Made by a program: the position numbers and the translations under genes | Shown: positions 61,339 to 64,000 of the stretch, in pieces | How the letters are laid out: each line of letters begins with the position of its first letter | Position numbering within the stretch: position 1 is the first letter of the stretch | Notes under the pieces: generated by a model | Told to the model about the DNA's origin: nothing | Database searches by the model: none | The model's input: the letters and a program-made list of their open reading frames with translations, nothing else | Assembly: GCF_050948175.1 (NCBI RefSeq) | Contig: NW_027490092.1 | Span: forward strand, 1,612,001 to 1,676,000 | Direction: 5' to 3' | DNA from: Xylocopa sonorina | Lineage: Eukaryota > Arthropoda > Insecta > Hymenoptera > Apidae | Length of the DNA: 64,000 nucleotides

Positions 61339-64000
61339 CTGTCATGTATACCTCGTATTCACTCCAAAAGAATGTAAATGCGACACTTCCATGCTAGGAA
61401 ATAGCGTTTGCAGATGTCTACGTATCGCAGCAATAGAGTTCTAATGCTTTTTAAAACGCCATATCGCATCTCACTTCTATGTTTCACGATAAGATATAAT
61501 ATTCATTGCGAAGTGTCATGTATACCTCGTATTCGCTTCAAAAGAATGTAAATGCGACACTTCCTTGCTAGGAAATAGCGTTTCCAAATGACCACGTATC
61601 GAAAGAATAGAGTTCTAATACTTCTTAAAACGAGATGTCGCATCTCATTTCTATGTTTCCTGATAAGATATAATATTCATTGTGGAGTGTTATGTATACC
61701 TCGTATTCACATCAAAAGAATGTAAATGCGACTCTTCCTTGCTAGGAAATAACATTTGCAGATGTCTACGCATCGTAGCAATAGAGTTCTAGTGCTCCTT
61801 AAATCGCGATATCGCATCTCACTTCTATGTTTCGAGATAAGATATAATATTCATTGCGTAGGGTTATGTATACCTCGTACTATCTTCAAAAGAATGTAAA
61901 TGCGGCATTTCCATGCTAGGTAATAGCGTTTGCAGAAGTTTACGTACCGTAGCAGTAGAGTTCTAATGCTTCTTAAAACGCGATAACGCATCTCACTGCT
62001 ATGTTTCATGATAATATATAATATTCATTGCGAAGTGTCATGTATACGTCGTATTCACTTCAAAAGAATGTAAATGCGACACCTGCATGCTAGGAAATAG
62101 CGTTTGCAGATGTCTACGTACCGTAGCAATAGAGTTCTAATTCGTCTTAAAACGCGATATCGCATCTCACCTCTATGTTTCATGACAAGATATAATATTC
62201 ATTGCGAAGTATCATGTATACCTCGTATTCACTTCAAACGGGTGTAAATGCAACACTTCCATGCTAGGAAATAGCGTTTGCAGATGTCTACGTATCGTAG
62301 CAATAGAGTTCTAATGCTTCTTAAAACGCGATATCGCATCTCACTGCTATGTTTCATGAGAAGATATAATATTCATTGCGAAGTGTCATGTATATCTCGT
62401 ATTCACTTCAAACGAATGTAAATGCGACACTTCCATGCTAGGAAATAGCGTTTGCAGATGTCTACGTATTGTAGCTATAGAGTTCTAATGCTTCTTAAAA
62501 CGCGATATCGCATCTCATTCCAATGTTTCATTATAAGATATAATACTCATTGCGAACTGTCATGTATACCTCGTATTCACTCCAAAAGAATGTAAATGCG
62601 ACACTTCCATGCTAGGAAATAGCGTTTGCAGATGTCTACGTATCGCAGCAATAGAGTTCTAATGCTTTTTAAAACGCCATATCGCATCTCACTTCTATGT
62701 TTCACGATAAGATATAATATTCATTGCGAAGTGTCATGTATACCTCGTATTCGCTTCAAAAGAATGTAAATGCGACACTTCCTTGCTAGGAAATAGCGTT
62801 TCCAAATGACCACGTATCGAAAGTATAGAGTTCTAATACTTCTTAAAACGAGATGTCGCATCTCATTTCTATGTTTCCTGATAAGATATAATATTCATTG
62901 TGGAGTGTTATGTATACCTCGTATTCACATCAAAAGAATGTAAATGCGACTCTTCCTTGCTAGGAAATAACATTTGCAGATGTCTACGCATCGTAGCAAT
63001 AGAGTTCTAGTGCTCCTTAAATCGCGATATCGCATCTCACTTCTATGTTTCGAGATAAGATATAATATTCATTGCGTAGGGTTATGTATACCTCGTATTA
63101 TCTTCAAAAGAATGTAAATGCGGCATTTCCATGCTAGGTAATAGCGTTTGCAGAAGTTTACGTACCGTAGCAGTAGAGTTCTAATGCTTCTTAAAACGCG
63201 ATAACGCATCTCACTGCTATGTTTCATGATAATATATAATATTCATTGCGAAGTGTCATGTATACGTCGTATTCACTTCAAAAGAATGTAAATGCGACAC
63301 CTGCATGCTAGGAAATAGCGTTTGCAGATGTCTACGTACCGTAGCAATAGAGTTCTAATTCTTCTTAAAACGCGATATCGCATCTCACCTCTATGTTTCA
63401 TGACAAGATATAATATTCATTGCGAAGTATCATGTATACCTCGTATTCACTACAAACGGGTGTAAATGCAACACTTCCATGCTAGGAAATAGCGTTTGCA
63501 GATGTCTACGTATCGTAGCAATAGAGTTCTAATGCTTCTTAAAACGCGATATCGCATCTCACTGCTATGTTTCATGAGAAGATATAATATTCATTGCGAA
63601 GTGTCATGTATATCTCGTATTCACTTCAAACGAATGTAAATGCGACACTTCCATGCTAGGAAATAGCGTTTGCAGATGTCTACGTATTGTAGCTATAGAG
63701 TTCTAATGCTTCTTAAAACGCGATATCGCATCTCATTCCAATGTTTCATTATAAGATATAATACTCATTGCGAACTGTCATGTATACCTCGTATTCACTC
63801 CAAAAGAATGTAAATGCGACACTTCCATGCTAGGAAATAGCGTTTGCAGATGTCTACGTATCGCAGCAATAGAGTTCTAATGCTTTTTAAAACGCCATAT
63901 CGCATCTCACTTCTATGTTTCACGATAAGATATAATATTCATTGCGAAGTGTCATGTATACCTCGTATTCGCTTCAAAAGAATGTAAATGCGACACTTCC
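61339..64000 (+). repeat. 7-monomer higher-order repeat (1,218 bp), 2.2 copies to the window edge
   Basis: Units start at 61,339, 62,557 and 63,775, each with GAACTGTCATG and CACTCCAAAAG. The seven monomers in order carry CACTCC; TTTCCAAATGACCACG; GACTCTTCC with AATAACATTTG; GGGTTATG with a TATCTTC variant; ATACGTCG with ACCTGCATGC; AAACGGGTGTAAATGCAAC; and CAAACGAATG with GTATTGTAGC. By eye I see four substitutions between the two full copies (for example AAAGAATAG against AAAGTATAG). The array continues beyond base 64,000. Confidence 0.93.
62227..62243 (+). promoter_or_regulatory. CENP-B-box-like motif (one core mismatch)
   Basis: The sequence ATTCACTTCAAACGGGT fits the known mammalian CENP-B core pattern NTTCGNNNNANNCGGGN at eight of nine fixed positions; the G of TTCG is A here. 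A second copy, with T to A in the spacer, is at 63,445-63,461. Both lie in the sixth monomer of the 7-mer. Most other units read AAAAGAATG or AAACGAATG at this place. The resemblance may be chance, and a CENP-B-like binder in this organism is not established. Confidence 0.25.

Larger units (their letters stand above)
1..64000 (+). repeat. 174-bp satellite array, head-to-tail, whole window
   Basis: The same 174-base unit recurs from first to last base in one orientation. Anchors such as GCAGATGTCTACGTATCG and AAGATATAATATTCATTG return every 174 bases. Taking unit starts at the GTGTTATG or GTGTCATG motif (base 1, 175 and so on), a start falls at 63,775. The distance equals 366 full units plus two 48-base remnants minus 6 bases. 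The small indels I located (-1 near 2,079, 5,491, 6,533, 7,845, 12,021, 17,414, 19,153, 29,415 and 48,176; +3 at 28,016-28,031; -4 near 31,975; +1 near 49,759, 52,020, 55,329 and 57,599) also sum to -6, so no stretch is unaccounted for. A long single-family array of near-nucleosomal period is typical of centromeric or pericentromeric satellites in eukaryotes. The chromosomal role here is inferred. The monomer resembles no satellite I can name. Confidence 0.97.
48330..64000 (+). repeat. Type 1 satellite block (right edge)
   Basis: About 90 units, type 1 apart from a mixed opening (48,361-48,769, matching 30,618-31,026). It contains the 32-monomer unit, an 8-monomer repeat of its last part, a truncated unit, and the 7-monomer units that run off the window. 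Sister copies here are the most alike in the window, which suggests the most recent homogenisation. Confidence 0.87.

Noticed and set aside
1..64000. CRISPR array
   Set aside because: Regular repetition is present, but there are no short repeats separated by unique spacers; the whole 174-bp unit repeats.
1..64000. Primate alpha satellite (171 bp)
   Set aside because: The period is close but the sequence does not match the alpha consensus and the length is consistently 174. Named plant centromere repeats of other lengths were also considered and not matched.
1..64000. TATA-like stretch (AGATATAATATTC) as a promoter in each unit
   Set aside because: It is an AT-rich part of the monomer present hundreds of times with no linked transcript or gene. 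Satellite transcription is possible but not shown by the sequence.
1..64000. 87-bp half-unit structure (dimeric origin of the monomer)
   Set aside because: Comparing the two halves by eye gave only short chance matches. A sensitive alignment of the halves of the full consensus would be decisive.

Overview
The whole 64 kb is one uninterrupted array of tandem satellite DNA. The monomer is 174 bp, about 35% GC, always in the same orientation. Counting from base 1 there are 367 full-length units, two truncated units and a 52-base partial unit at the right edge. I see no credible protein-coding gene, RNA gene, transposable element, CRISPR array or unique spacer. The setting is eukaryotic: a pericentromeric, centromeric or other constitutive heterochromatin block. 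The species cannot be fixed from the sequence. The monomer is AT-rich yet has more CpG than expected (9 seen against about 5.3 in my hand-built consensus). That fits a lineage with little CpG methylation, such as many arthropods, better than a vertebrate or a flowering plant. A hymenopteran is one compatible guess, at low confidence.

Two monomer subfamilies alternate in long blocks. Type 1 usually reads ATCGTAGCAATAG mid-monomer, with TTCCATGC and AAAACGCG. Type 2 usually reads ATCGAAGCAATAG, with TTCCTTGC and AAATCGCC or AAATCGTC. Approximate layout: type 1 at 1-2,990; type 2 at 2,990-21,500; type 1 at 21,500-26,300; type 2 at 26,300-29,185; mixed at 29,185-31,026; type 2 at 31,026-31,975; mixed at 31,975-32,280; type 1 at 32,280-40,570; type 2 at 40,570-48,330; type 1 at 48,330-64,000, opening with a short mixed stretch.

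Higher-order repeats are superimposed on the monomers. The main ones are a 5,570-bp, 32-monomer unit present almost twice (49.03-60.07 kb), a 1,218-bp 7-mer running off the right edge (61.34-64.0 kb), an 8/9-mer family (33.4-37.7 kb), a 522-bp trimer family (43.0-44.9 kb and elsewhere in type 2), a 2,969-bp block repeated 5,393 bp downstream (10.7 and 16.1 kb), and a rearranged large duplication of 24.85-32 kb at 39.1-47.8 kb. Nearly all exchanges keep the 174-bp register. The exceptions I found are a 126-bp deletion shared by two monomers near opposite ends of the window, a 16-bp micro-inversion at 28,016-28,031, a 4-bp out-of-register junction near 31,975 and a few 1-bp indels. These account exactly for the phase difference between base 1 and base 63,775.

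The array's function is unknown. Features a DNA-binding protein or chromatin could read are the near-nucleosomal period, several dyads in each monomer, and one motif in the right-hand 7-mer that is close to a CENP-B box. No previously undescribed gene system is visible. The interest lies in array architecture and mutation mechanism.
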